Below, piece after piece: positions 1 to 11,759 of a stretch of DNA of 64,000 bases. Below the pieces are notes generated by a model. That model saw only the letters and a program-made list of their open reading frames with translations. It had not been told where the DNA came from and did not search any database. Made by a program: the position numbers and the translations under genes. The stretch is from Podospora pseudocomata (Eukaryota > Ascomycota > Sordariomycetes > Sordariales > Podosporaceae), in contig NC_085888.1 of the NCBI RefSeq assembly GCF_035222375.1, forward strand, positions 2,108,001-2,172,000, given 5' to 3'. Position 1 is the first letter of the stretch, and each line of letters begins with the position of its first letter.

Positions 1-3000
1 ATCGTCTTTCAGCTTGAGGAGAATATTGTCCACAGCGGTGTGGGTGTACGACGTCAGAAGAAGCGTCTTGCCTTGACCGATGAGAGCCCGGATGATGTGC
101 GCGATGGTAGTGGTTTTGCCCGTACCGGGCATGCCCAGAACCAAAGCGTAGTCCTTGGCACTCATCACCTTCTCCACGGCTGCCTTTTGGTCGACGTTCA
201 AGCTGTTCTTGCCCGGAACGGAATACTGAGTGGGAGCAGACTTGAAGCTGGGGGGTATCAAATCTACCACAAGCTGACGTATCCGCTGAAAGCCCTGAGA
301 ACCATTCGTCATGATCTGAACAAGATTATTCCGCACCGTCGCCATTCCGTTGCTGAACTCGTCCTTGTCGAGTCTGTACCGAATAGGGGGCTCTTTGATC
401 TTCCCCTGACTTTGTGCCGGAGCTGCCCCCTCGGGCGCCACCTCCATGATACTCGCAAACACCTGATTATCCACCTCGTCGAACCCAGGCTGTCGAATGC
501 GGGCATTATGTAATCTCCTGTCAACCGCCACGCTAATCCTTTGCTTCCTCACAGCCGTCACGTACCCCAACGCAAGCGCGAAATGCCCCTGCTCGTCAGA
601 CACAACAATCGGCTCTCCAACCTGAAGCTGCGAGTCCATGAAAGAAAACCCAGCCGCCGGACTCTCCTTGATAAACGTGTACGTGAACCGGTTAATCTTG
701 GCCTGGTTCTCATCCTCAAACGCCGAGCCCTCCTCGATGATGACATTAGCAAAACATCGACCGACCTTCTCGCGTTCGGTGCTGACCATAGTCCAAAGCT
801 CGCGGCGGAGTTTCTGACTTTCCTTTTCTTCCTTGGTCAAGAGATCCTCCCACTTCAAAAAGAACTCTTGATGCCTCGGAGAAAGATGTTGAACGGCAGC
901 CTCGAATTTCTCGTTCAGCCCACTCGTGTCGCCATTTCCACCATCGGCAAGCTTATGGTAGATGAAACAGGACGTCTGAGCATAACATCTTTCGCAAGCA
1001 TTCTTGCTTCTCTTCATGGGCGGTAGCTGAACACTTCTTTCGCGGATATAACAGGCCAGCGCGTTGCGCTGCATAATCATATGCCGAAGCTCATGTCTGA
1101 TGGCGGGAATTCGGAGAGTCTGCGACGTCTCCATATAGTACAGAATACCGTAGGCGATTTCAATATCGTATCGATCCGACAACAACAGATTGTACAAGAC
1201 GGTTTGAGCCTGATGGTTGGCGGTGGCGTTCTTTCCGGTCTTGACCTCAAAAGGTACAGTCAACGTCTGTGAGACATTGCCTTCGCGCATTGTGACCTGC
1301 ACTGTCGCATCAATGTTGCCTTTGAGGCCATACATGGGAGACCAGACATGCTCCTCAACATCCAAAAGCTTGCTGACACACATGTTAACCTTTTCGCCGT
1401 TTCGTCCTTGAACGTTGGCATTCGCCTGGGGTGCCGCAGAAACAAATGCCTGGGCCCAGGACCTGAGCTCCGGCATCTTCGAAACAAGATGATTGCGGGC
1501 ATCGTCCATGCTGACCTTGATGACGTAGATATCCTCCAGGTGCTTCTGGAGCGTCTTGTCGATGACATCCCGTAGATAGTCCATAGTCCATTCGTTGGCC
1601 ATCAGAGCCGCCTGAAACACCTCGTGGAGAATGGTACCATAGACCAGAGCAGGCGTCGCTTCGCTGGTTGCCTTGACGCGATCCTGGAGGACAGCACGTC
1701 GCATGCACGTGAAAGAATCCGCAATCACTGTCGAGGAAATGAGCTGGTCTGGGTGCAAAATGATGATGTTGTGGTTGTTGTCGATGATGCATCGGCGAGA
1801 AGGCTCAAAATCACCAATGATATGAACATAGGCTTTGGGGTTAGCCTGCGTATCAACCCAGTCACCCCTGAGATGGACCATGTATGTCGTCTTGGTGCCC
1901 TCATGCTCTACCCAAAGGACCTATTGTTGTCTTAGCGGCATATAATCACCTTTTCTGAGCACATGGCATACCTTTTCCTCGGATTCACGTCCACGGTCAT
2001 CGACATAGGAGCTCTCCAGCACATTTGTAATCAAATACCTCTGGATAGCTTTTGGCTTTTGGCTTGGCTACACCAAAGAAAGTCTTAGCATACCTCGTCG
2101 CGGTGTTTTGATATTGGCTACCGTATGATACGTACATGTGTTGGCAGGGCGTGGGCAGATGCCCCTTGTGTGGCGGCTAGCTCCATTGCATCAAAGTCGG
2201 CATCATCAAAATCATCGTCATCAAAGCCACCCCCATATGCATCATCATCATCATCCCCCCCACCGTCATCAAGAACGGGCTGGGCTTGCTGCTGCGCTGG
2301 GGTTTGACTTTGGGAAGCATGTTGTGCTTCTATTTGTGTAATGAGATTTTCTGCGCCCTCCAAAAAATCCACATCAAAATCATCAAACTCGTCGTCGTCG
2401 AATTCGTCAGCTGCGGATTTTGGCTGTGGTTTGGCGCTTGGGACTTCCTCCCTTGGAGGGTCGACCTCTTTCGTAGGAAGTATTGTAGCGTCAAGCTCCA
2501 TGAGAGTATCATCGTCGAAATCATCATCGCCGTAGTCCGAGGAAGTCTTACTTCTTGCGGGGGCGCCGTCCGGGGCGACTCTGGAGAGCTTCTGGGCGAG
2601 TGGAGAACTTGCAGGAGGTTCTCGTGAAGGAGATCGGCTTCTGCTGGTGTCGACAGTTTGCGATCCTTGTGAGGACGACTTTCGGGCTTGGACCTCGAAT
2701 GATCTACTAAGCTCACCACCAACGGTTTTCAACATTTCTTCAACCATGACCGATTTGGACTGTGAGGCGTTCGTTCGGGTGCCAAGCTCTGTTTCGTCCA
2801 GTCCCCCAAGCTTCCGTCTCTTGGGCCAGTTCCGACCCAGACTGAGTGTTTTCCTCAAAGACCGTTGGCTGCCAGGTGCCATCCCATCCCGGGCGGGGCG
2901 AGGAGACGAAGACACCATCAGATCGGCAGGTGATGGATTCGCAAGGCGAGATGGACTAGCGTCTGTCCCAATAATGTTGTAGGAACCCCAGAGCGCTGAT

Positions 3001-3568
3001 GTTGGGTCGTCACGAAGAGGTCCGAGGCCTTGGTAGGTCTTCCTGACACCAGCGGCGGGTGTGGTACCCTTGGTGATGGGCGAAGAGACTGGTGACGAGC
3101 TTCTAGCACGCCTTTTCCGATTTTGATAGAGTAGTATAGTCGATATTCCAGATTCGTGGGGGTTAATGTCGTTTGCCCACATCAGCCGTTCGCTAGGGGA
3201 GTCCTCTTGGTCGGCTTTTGGGGCGGCTTTTGGGACGTCATCCAGGGAAGGCGAGGACTGAGGAGCTACTTGTGGAATCGAGTCGACGATCTCTTCTTTC
3301 TTGAGGAAGTCGACGGTAGAATCGGACTCGGGGGCTGACTCGCAGTCTTTGGCATCAAACTGAAATGCCTTGAGCTTGGTCTTTGTTTTGGAGGAGACCC
3401 GGAGGGCAGGTCTGGGTGGAGCAGGGTTGGGGTGCGTCTTCGATCTTTGCCATTGCGATCGCTATTCACCTGTTAGTTACCATCTGCAATCATGTTCGGT
3501 TGGGATGGAAGACCAACCTTGGAGGGTAACTTGTTGCTGTCCGAATAGGACTTCTGTAGTGGAGGCAT
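1..3568 (-). CDS. DNA2: DNA replication ATP-dependent helicase/nuclease Dna2 (5' part, runs off left edge)
   Basis: Dna2 trims long Okazaki flaps and resects DNA ends in the nucleus. I read four exons: 3518-3568, 2136-3461, 1972-2040 and 1-1920, joined in frame (introns 3462-3517, 2041-2135, 1921-1971), giving about 1122 residues before the edge. The N-terminal 440 residues are low-complexity with many Asp/Glu runs. The nuclease follows: a His in GTILHE (about residue 581), Asp in GNIDA (about 686), and Glu/Lys in PFEVKTGK (about 707/709). The Fe-S cysteines are one in SFTCMRR plus a C-x2-C-x5-C set near residue 790. A Walker A motif, LGMPGTGKTT, lies near residue 1077, so most of the helicase lies beyond the window. 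The start was chosen because exon 1 (MPPLQKSYSD) joins in phase after a CTAAC branch site. The gene is divergent from TRAPPC11, with about 640 nt between the starts. Confidence 0.95.
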
Positions 3569-4205
3569 GGTATCGTGTGGTAGGGGCGTCACCACATGGA
3601 TGATATAAATAAAGACCAGAAAAAAACACAGTGCGGAAGTGGGCAAGACAAAACGAATGGAGGACCAAAATGGAGATGCAAAAGTGTATGGAGCAAAGCC
3701 AGGTTCAAAGTATCTAGCAATTGAGTCGACAGGACCTGTCTGTGGCTTGTCCTGGTGGCCTGGAGACCGGGGGAAGAAAGTGCCTTTTTCGACGACGCAC
3801 TTAGACGGTACGCGTCGGGGTCGCGTGTGTTGACGTGCCGCCATGCTGCCATGCTGCCCCTCTAACATTTGGCCAGGCATAATGCCACTGATAAGATAAG
3901 CAAATACCAGGGGTCCCTGGAAACTCCACAGAAGCTGGCAGGGACAGCTGCCCCGTGTGCACCACCAACCCCTCAAGGTTCCTCTATTTTGAAGATGGCT
4001 GAAGACAGTGGCTGCTGAAGGTTACCAGAAAATCTGGGACACATTGCAAACGTCAAACGCTACCAATGAAACCCACCAGACTTGCATCGCCGAGCTTCTA
4101 GGGTCATTTCTCGTGGGCGAATTTGAGGGGTTCCATGTTGAGGGGAAATACCAAACCTCCACTCTAGTCAACCTCGTTTCGCGCACCAAACGACAGCACT
4201 GCACC
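3569..4205. promoter_or_regulatory. Shared divergent promoter region, DNA2 / TRAPPC11-like
   Basis: This stretch of about 640 nt separates two start codons facing away from each other and holds no supported gene. A short upstream ORF (ATG at 3995, stop TGA at 4016-4018, seven sense codons) lies in the likely leader of the TRAPPC11-like gene. I see no clear TATA box. Confidence 0.5.
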
Positions 4206-7200
4206 ATGGACGAATACCCAGCTGGCAGTCTGGACCATAGTGTTCCGTTCCTGCTCACACTCGGCACATCTGGCGATTCAACTTACCAGTCAGGCCTGAG
4301 TGCAGTGCTCAAGGAACAGGCCATCCTGATCCGTTCCGAGCTCCCACCTCTCGATTCAGACCAGGCGCATGCCCTCTTGCGATATATCCAGAACCGCGAT
4401 GCGTCAAACCTGCCCTGTAATGGCCGAGATGCGCCAAATAAGCACCGATTCCACGTCAAGACGGCCGAGAGGGTAGGTGGACGATTCCGCGCAAATGTCT
4501 ATCTTGTCCAAGATAGGGACCTGATGTTTATGTGCATAACTAGTCAATACTCCTACCGCCTCGCCGCGCGCGCCTCCCAGATGGCATCGACATGCCCTCA
4601 CCGACTGCTGTGCTACACTCTCCCTACTCTCCCCTGAGTCCCATTTCACCATTATACCCCGACGGTCTGATCGATACGCAGTGGATTCGCAAACACCAGG
4701 ACCTCGTCCCCAGTGTGTTACTGTGCTTCTATACCCTTACTTCCGACCCAACACTTGCGACGCTTAATGACAACAAAATCAAGACGGATGTGAACAACAT
4801 CAGGGCCCTTCTCAGCCAGTCCGGCTATAAAACGCGCTTGGCTGTTGTGCTCTTGAGTGACAAGACATCTGCCTCAGGTGATCATGTGCAGGACCGATTG
4901 GAGAGTCTCCGAAGAGGATGTGGCATAGATGCAAAATCTTTGTTTCTTGTACCGCCCGGTGATTCGAAGGAGGAGCTTGAGCGCATGGCTGAGAACATGC
5001 TGACAACGCTCTACACAGCCTCACTGGACTACTACCGGGACCTTGGGAGGCATTCACGGAAGAAAAGGGGCAGGGGAGTGGCACCGCAGCCGACGGTACC
5101 ACCGACCTCGGGCACATCACAAACACTCTCGCTGGCGGGATGGAATGTGCGCTATGACTTCAAAAGCGCCGTATTCGCGGAATTTCGGCAGGAGATGGAT
5201 GTTGCCCTAAGATCATATGAGCAGGCCTACGAGAACCTGCTCAGCTCGGAGCTGATGGAAGTGATTCCAAGTTGGAGTCCACGGTGGAACGAGGCTAGGT
5301 TTCTCGCTGATGTCTTGGCTGTGCGCTGTCTTCGATGTCTGTTGTGGAACGGTCAGCACAGCGCGGCTGCTCGACGATGGCAGTCCCACCGGGAGAGGAT
5401 AGCCGACTTTCTCGACCGTCGAGGTCGGGGCACCGGAAACTATGGATGGGAAGCTTGGGAATCTCGATGGGCGCTTCTCATGGCCAATCTGATGGAAAAG
5501 GCCAGCATCCCCGAGTTTGCTCCGGTGACCCACAAGCTGTACCTCCAGCCGGAGAAGAATGTGATGGGAGAGCGGTTGCAGCCATGGGAATTTCTGCATC
5601 ACATGGGATATTGGTATCGTCTGTCGGCAAAGCACATGCAAGCTAGGAGGGACTTTGCACATGCGATACCCGAAGACGATAGGAGGTCTCCAAGCATGTC
5701 GCCGGCGTCTTTTGTGGCCAAATCAGCGTTTGCTTATGACACTTACATGTGTCCGGATCCTTTTGAAGAGTATCCTCTACATCGTGGTGGCTTTGATCAC
5801 GGCCGGTTTGTGGTGGAGAGGTTGATGAAGGCACGTTCGGAGTTTCTCAAGCGGGAACAAGTACGTCTGGCCGCAGAAGTGTCCCTGGAATGTGCCCGAG
5901 AACTCGGCCTGGCCGAGGAGTGGTCCGGCATTGTCAAGCTTCTGCGTCCGTTGTGGAAAGACTTGCCATTCAGAAGTGAGGGCTGGACCACAATTGCGGA
6001 ATTGTTGAGTTGGAATCTCCGGGCTGCCGCAGTGGAACTTGACGATGCTGAGTTGGTGGTGACTATTGATTGGGAGCTGTTGAACCAGAGTACGTCCTTA
6101 TGGCAGGTTCACGTTTACGTCGTGCTAACTTTGTTGCAGCTTTCCAAAAACGTCCCAACTGGGAGTATGACATTACCAAAGCTCTTGACCAAATCGATAC
6201 CGAGTCCAAGCCAATAGTGTCTCTAGCCGACGGTCAAGTACTCCCCTTCATCTGGACGTCTTTTCTTTTCCGAGAAGAGGAAGGCAAAGCGGGCCAGAAC
6301 GTGCGAAGTCAGCTCACGATCAAGTCCAATGCGCATCAGGGGTCCACTCCTGTCTCTCTGACCAGTCTCTACCTCAACTTCAGCGGCAGCTTGGACCGGG
6401 TAGTTATAGAGCATGATGATGCTGCTGCGGTACAGGAAAAGAGGGGCAACACATCAATATCTGCGGTCCCGCTAACGCGCGATGATGCCGAGGCCGAAGT
6501 CACAGACCTGGGCGCTACCAACAAAAGCGTCATACTTCAAGGCGCTGCTGACCTGACGCTTACCCCTGGCCAGACTTTGGTATTCAACCTTGAAATTCCA
6601 TTACGAGAACCAGGCGAGACGGAAGCTCAGTCATTGGTGGTGAACCTGGACACTGAGGAGTTCGACTTGCACCATGAGTTGAAGTTTCATCAGACGCCAA
6701 AAACCAACTTTTGGTATCTTTCTGGCTCTGCCACGAAACGCATTGCGCGTCCGAATCCACTCGCGATCAAGGTGCAGCCTAGGCCACCGAAGCTGGAGAT
6801 CAAGTGCCCGGTCTGGAAGGATCAGTACTACACGGATGAGGCCATCGTCCTCGAATTCGAGCTCACCAATGGCGAAGATATCGAGGCGCTGGCCAAACTT
6901 GATGCTACACTCTTTGGCGAGAATCCCCCAGCGTTCACTGTTGATATTGCAGGCCATGAGTCTCAGACATCATCCAGTTCCCGCAGCGAAGAGAGCAAAC
7001 TGATAGGGGCACCCCTGGGCACCATTGAAAGCTCCAAGACCTCATCAGTTCAACTTCGACTTCCACCAGTTGATCGCTCCAGCCAGTACGACCTCACCTT
7101 GAAGGTCACTTACTTTCTCCCTACCAACCCTGGTACGCCGATCACCCAAACTACGACGTTTCAACTCAACATTGTCAACCCGTTTGAAGCAAACTATGAT

Positions 7201-8034
7201 CTCCTGCCGCGGGTTCACCCTGATCCATGGCCAAGCTTGTTTGATGCGGATGGTGTCCGGAGTGCCGCTCCAGACGATGACGTTCCTTTAGCCTTCAAGG
7301 GTCTATCTCAGTCCTGGTGTCTGTTGACTCGTTATGCCTCCTTTGCATCAGAGCCACTACGGGTGGTAGACATCGACGTGGTGCTGTCTTCCCTCCCATC
7401 AGTCAGATGCCACGCAATCAAGCACAATAATCTCCCCTCCTCGGGCGAAGGCCGACTAGTCGCCCCCAAAACCATCGAGGAAGCAGCCTTTGAGCTCAAA
7501 GCCCAAAAGGCCTCCCTCGACGAGCGAGGTCCATCACCATTGGACGTCTCCCTCGTCATCAAATGGTCTCGTCCGGAGGTCTCGGATCGAATCAACAGCA
7601 CTACTTTACCAGTGCCACGGTTCAATCTGTTTGGTACAGAACCGCGGGTTTTGGCGACGGTCTCGCATATGTTTACACCGCACCCGTTAGTGGTCTTGAC
7701 GGTGTATATTGAGAATGCGTCGAATCATCTGTTGACGTTTGGGCTGACGATGGAGCCGAGTGACGAGTTTGCGTTTTCGGGGCCGAAGCAGACTAGTCTG
7801 AGCTTATTGCCTGTGCAGAGGAGGGGGGTGGAGTATAGGTTGGTGCCGTTTGATGATTTGGGGGAGGTGGGGAGGTGGGTGGGTGTTGGGTTGGTGGTTA
7901 GGGATAAGTATTATCAGAAGGTGCTGAGGGTTGTGCCCGGGGGTGAGGGGGTTAGGGGGACAAAGGAGGGGGGTGTGGAGGTTTGGATTCCGGGACGGGG
8001 GGAGGTGGAGGGGGGGGAAGGGAAGGGGGGGTAA
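4206..8034 (+). CDS. TRAPPC11: TRAPPC11-like trafficking protein (foie gras / gryzun domains)
   Basis: This is the fungal counterpart of trafficking protein particle complex subunit 11, a large scaffold of the TRAPP tethering complexes at the Golgi. Three exons, 4206-4472, 4544-6089 and 6140-8034, join in phase to 1235 residues. The start ATG at 4206 sits in a good context (caccATGGa) and begins MDEYPAGSLDH; the frame stays open upstream but has no earlier ATG. The helical foie gras domain covers roughly residues 290-600 (SYEQAYENLL, LAGWNVRYDF). The C-terminal third is beta-rich, as in gryzun. The intron at 6090-6139 has a GCTAAC branch site. The last 20 or so codons are almost pure Gly/Glu/Val encoded by G-runs, so the C-terminus is low-complexity. 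The family call is by sequence feel plus domain layout; no search was run. Confidence 0.88.
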
Positions 8035-8036
8035 GG
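7975..8036 (+). repeat. G-run cluster (possible G-quadruplex) at the 3' end of the TRAPPC11-like CDS
   Basis: The final coding stretch and stop codon contain many closely spaced runs of three to eight G on the coding strand. This satisfies the usual four-run G-quadruplex pattern. It may form in the mRNA around the stop codon; that is inference. Confidence 0.6.
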
Positions 8037-9842
8037 GGGTTAGAGAGAGTGATGGTGTAGATGTTTGGTGTTGTGTTATTTTGAGATACCTATGAATGAC
8101 ATGTTAGTGAGATTTGTAGACGTAGATATTGCGTAGCAGGCTGTGGGCACGGAAGTGAAACTGCTATGTGGAATGGATGCCTGAAGTGTAGTTAAGAGGC
8201 CTTTCAATATGTTTAATATGGCCTTTTAACGTGATTGATATGCCTTTGAACATGATCAACACGCCTTTCAATATAAATAAGTGATAGACCTTTAAAAATC
8301 ATCAAGAGGCTCTAGACATGATTGATAGGCTTCAAAAGATAGTTAACAGGCCATTCAAAATAATCAATAGGCCTTACAACATAACTGACAGGTGTTTTAG
8401 GACAATTAGGAGGCATGTTTATGAGATCTTGGGGTCTTCAGATTAGGTCAAGGTCTCTTTTATTTAGTCCCTACGCGATATGTAATTGTAGACGTAATTC
8501 ATCATGCCCTGTGAGTTTAGAAACTTCCATGCATATCTATCCACACCAGCCAAAATTATACCCCTGAATAACCCCTTAGTACTTTGGATGTGCAGCTGGC
8601 ACACCAGACCAGTATCTTTTTTTTTTCTTTTCAGGAATCAGTTCTCACAAATTGTTGCTGTTTACAGGTGAGAGACAACAAGATGCTATCCACACTGCCA
8701 CATGCTCATCGTTCTTTCAACCGTAATTAAACATGGAGTCCTCAAACCACATTCCAATACCACCACCTCAAAGGGAGTCATCCGATGGCAATTTCCATTC
8801 ACTCTTCCACAATAACAATTTGTGGACTTGAGATATTGCCCAAATATGAATGACAATAACACCTTAACAGGTAGGTGATTGACAGTGCCTGAATGCCAAC
8901 AAAAACAGGGCCAGACATTCACTGGTGGGCCGTGCGTTGCCGCTAACAGCCGCTATTGCTACCTGTGTGAGAGCCAACGCACGGCCAGCGAGAAACACAG
9001 CGCAACCCAAGCCGTAGGCGTCACCACTCCGGGCTCTTATTTTCCGCTGCTTGAATAGTCAGCCTCATCTGGACACCCCTCAACCTGGCAACGACAGGAA
9101 GAGAGAAATTGCCAACTGAATCGCGACATCGGAGGTGTGGTTGGTTTCTGGATCGACAAGATATCAGAAACACCGTCGTATCAATTCCTCGGCTTGCTCA
9201 GGTACCATCCGCCATCCCCTCCAGGTCAGCATATCCAGCTCGCCTTGCCTGCAACAGCCAGCCCAACCGCCCTCCATTACTGCCAACGCAGACCCCCGCC
9301 AGATCCAGTTTCGGCACCGTGCACCTGGCAGGTCCTATTTTCTTCTGCTGGCGACCATTCTTCCGAAATTTGATCTCGTTTGGCCGACTTTTGGTTCAGC
9401 TTGAGCATATCCCCCCCTCTTCTACTTCCTACACCGTCTCTCTCTCTCTCTCGGCGACCCGCTTCGATTAGTCGTCGACAGAGCCACTCTTTCTCGGCGA
9501 CCGACTACTACAGACAACAAAACAGATCCAGCCTACCCCTCGATCGACGACCGACCGACTGCTTCCCCTTACCCCTCGCTACGCCCAGACTGTACGATAG
9601 CGTCACCGCTTTCACACGGGCAAGCACGCAAATTAGAGGAAATCATAGACAGGACAAAACCAATTTAGCAAGAGTCGGACCATAGAATACCAGGGCGACT
9701 CTCTCCCGACCATTCCGACCACCAGATCGTGTGCGGGGTTCATAGCCAATACCTACCTACCTACTACCAAAGTAACCAGCTCCGGATTTCGGGGCCTCAT
9801 TCGTCTTCTTCTACAAGAGTCGCCACCTTTACCACCGCAAAC
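8035..9842. other. Intergenic region with a 21-nt repeat array and a CT-rich leader
   Basis: No gene is supported here. It holds the 3' flank of the TRAPPC11-like gene, the 21-nt array at 8177-8432 (listed separately), a T-run near 8617-8632, and from about 9100 onward a pyrimidine-rich stretch with a TC dinucleotide run near 9430-9455. That stretch is probably the promoter and long 5' leader of the DUF7918-like gene. Confidence 0.6.
8177..8432 (+). repeat. 21-nt degenerate tandem array A
   Basis: About twelve units start at 8177, 8197, 8218, 8240, 8261, 8286, 8307, 8327, 8348, 8369, 8390 and 8411. Most steps are 20-22 nt, with one of 25. Units typically begin AGGCCTT/AGGCNTT, followed by an A/T-rich half such as CAAAAGATAGTTAAC. 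No two units are identical, so this is an old or constrained array, not a fresh satellite. The same unit recurs in arrays B, C and D in the same orientation. Confidence 0.85.
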
Positions 9843-11759
9843 ATGCCCTGCTACAAGGGCATCGCGGTGAGCATCCATGCAAATGGTGCCCCGGTGCCCG
9901 AATACGGCATTCAAAAACAGTCTCGGCTGTCACGTATCAACACTTACATCCCGGTCCCGCAGCCCCAGGTCAACCCAGAGAATAACAAGCCTGAGCCGGC
10001 CAAGTTCGCCATTTCCATTACCCTCCTGACCCCCGGACTCGCGATACCCTACTCTGCCCCCAAAGCCACCGAAAGTAACCCGTACCCGAAGCCGCAATAT
10101 GTCGGCGCTCTCCCCTCGAGCACTGGGGAGCGGGGCAAGTTCCACGGCATCGTGGCTCCCTACATTCCTATGACTCAGAGCGAGAATGAGACAATTGCCG
10201 CCTATATATACTTTGATGGTCGTGCCAAGGAGGAGGTCGCTACGCTTCTTCGCCCCGGTGAGGAAACGTGGGTGAACAGCAGATGGGTCCAAATTCCTGA
10301 GTCGGAAGGCGGCGGGCTGGCTGAACGGGAGTTTTTGTTCCGCGAGGTTGGCCTTGAGCGCTGGCTGAATGGTCTTGATCTTCAGGGACATGATGCTGCC
10401 GAAAAGCTGGAGCGCAGAAGGCAGAAGTTTGAGAAGCGCAGAAGACGCCAAAAGAAGCTCGAGGAGGAGGCGGGTTCTTCCCACCATGGGTCTCGTGGTG
10501 CTGCCCTTAGGTATGGCGCTGATGACAAGGCCCCGCTGGAGGCTGTCGACGACTCTCTTTCGTCTAGTGATTCGGATGATGAGCCGCCCGAGGCTACTGG
10601 CCAGATCAAGGTGGCCATGTTTAGGGTGATTGCGTCTGGCGAGATCAAGAAGGGGGAGTATTCTCCTCAGTTTGATGCTCACGACGACTCGGAAGAGGAG
10701 GGCAAGGGGAACAACAATGGGGTCGATGCCGATGTTGAGCACACGACTAGTTTCGCGAAGCCCAAGACACTTGATCCGAAGACTATTAGTACTCAGACCG
10801 TGACCGGTATCGACGGGCCGGATAAGCCTTTTGCGGTCTTCACTTTCTTTTACAGAGGCGAACGTGAGTATTTGGCTGTTTTGACTTGTATGGTCGTGGT
10901 GCTGACGCTGAAACAGGTCAACTACAAAAGATGGGAGTCCTCGCCCCTCCAAAGCCCCAAGTCACTTCGCCCAACCTCAAGAGACGCTCTGGCCAGCTCG
11001 ATTTCTCTGGCCTTGGGCCCTTGAAGACAAGCGGCACTGTGGGCTTTTCCGCGTTCCGGGACAGGGACTCTCAACCAGCAAGACGGAAGAAGTCGAGGAC
11101 GAAGAGCAACGGGGGTATGAGCATAGATGCCGACAGCGATGACGATGACGACGACGAGGACTTGAGCGAGCAGATCCTGGGCAAGATGGAGGATGTTGAC
11201 ACCAAGTATGACAAGTCAAAGTTGGGCCCGGAGGACGCCAAGTTTACGGGCGAGCTGGCGGATGGTGTAAACAGGATCAGGGTATGTTTTTCCCAGTCTG
11301 TTGCATTTTCCTTTCTTGAACTATACTGACTTATTCTCCGCAAAATAGCTCAAGAGAGCCCACTCGGCCGAACCAGACGCCGCCTCAAGCCCCAGCAAGT
11401 CACCCAACACGGGAGCCGCAACCCCTCCGGACGGAACTGGCGTTGGTTCTGCTGCCGCTGGTAGCATGCCTACGGGGTTGGCGGCCATGTTTGGGAAGAG
11501 TCTGCCGGATGACACGAATATTATTGGGAGCCCGATGAAGAAGGCGAGGCCTAGTCTGGGGGATATCGGGGAGTTAAAAGGGGGGCTGGGGGGGAGTGGA
11601 AGCCCAGGGACGACAAGCGGAGCAGGGTTCACGTCTGCGCTCGGTGATATACTCGCCAAGGCTGAGGCTGCTCAGGCAAGCAAGGGTCAAACGGGGATTG
11701 CGGCGGGGCAGGTAGCGCAGCCGCCGCCTATGTTGATGGAGGAGGAGGAGGAGCTTTGA
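9843..11759 (+). CDS. DUF7918-like fungal protein of unknown function
   Basis: Three exons, 9843-10863, 10917-11281 and 11349-11759, join in phase to 598 residues. The N-terminal half (from MPCYKGIAVSIHANG through the FDGRAKEEV region and on to TFFYRG) looks like the fungal domain of unknown function DUF7918; this is recalled family resemblance and moderate in certainty. A strongly basic Arg/Lys stretch lies near residue 200 (KFEKRRRRQKKLEEE), followed by an acidic Ser/Asp segment. The C-terminal third is disordered, with a run of Asp/Glu (DADSDDDDDDEDL) and a basic RRKKSRTK patch that suggests nuclear localisation. The start was chosen as the first ATG that opens the conserved segment; the frame is also open upstream (from about 9729) without conserved sequence. 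No enzymatic motif is visible. Confidence 0.75.

Noticed and set aside
8177-8432. The 21-nt arrays as CRISPR arrays
   Set aside because: There are no identical repeats separated by unique spacers; every unit is a variant of one 21-nt pattern, and the genome is fungal.
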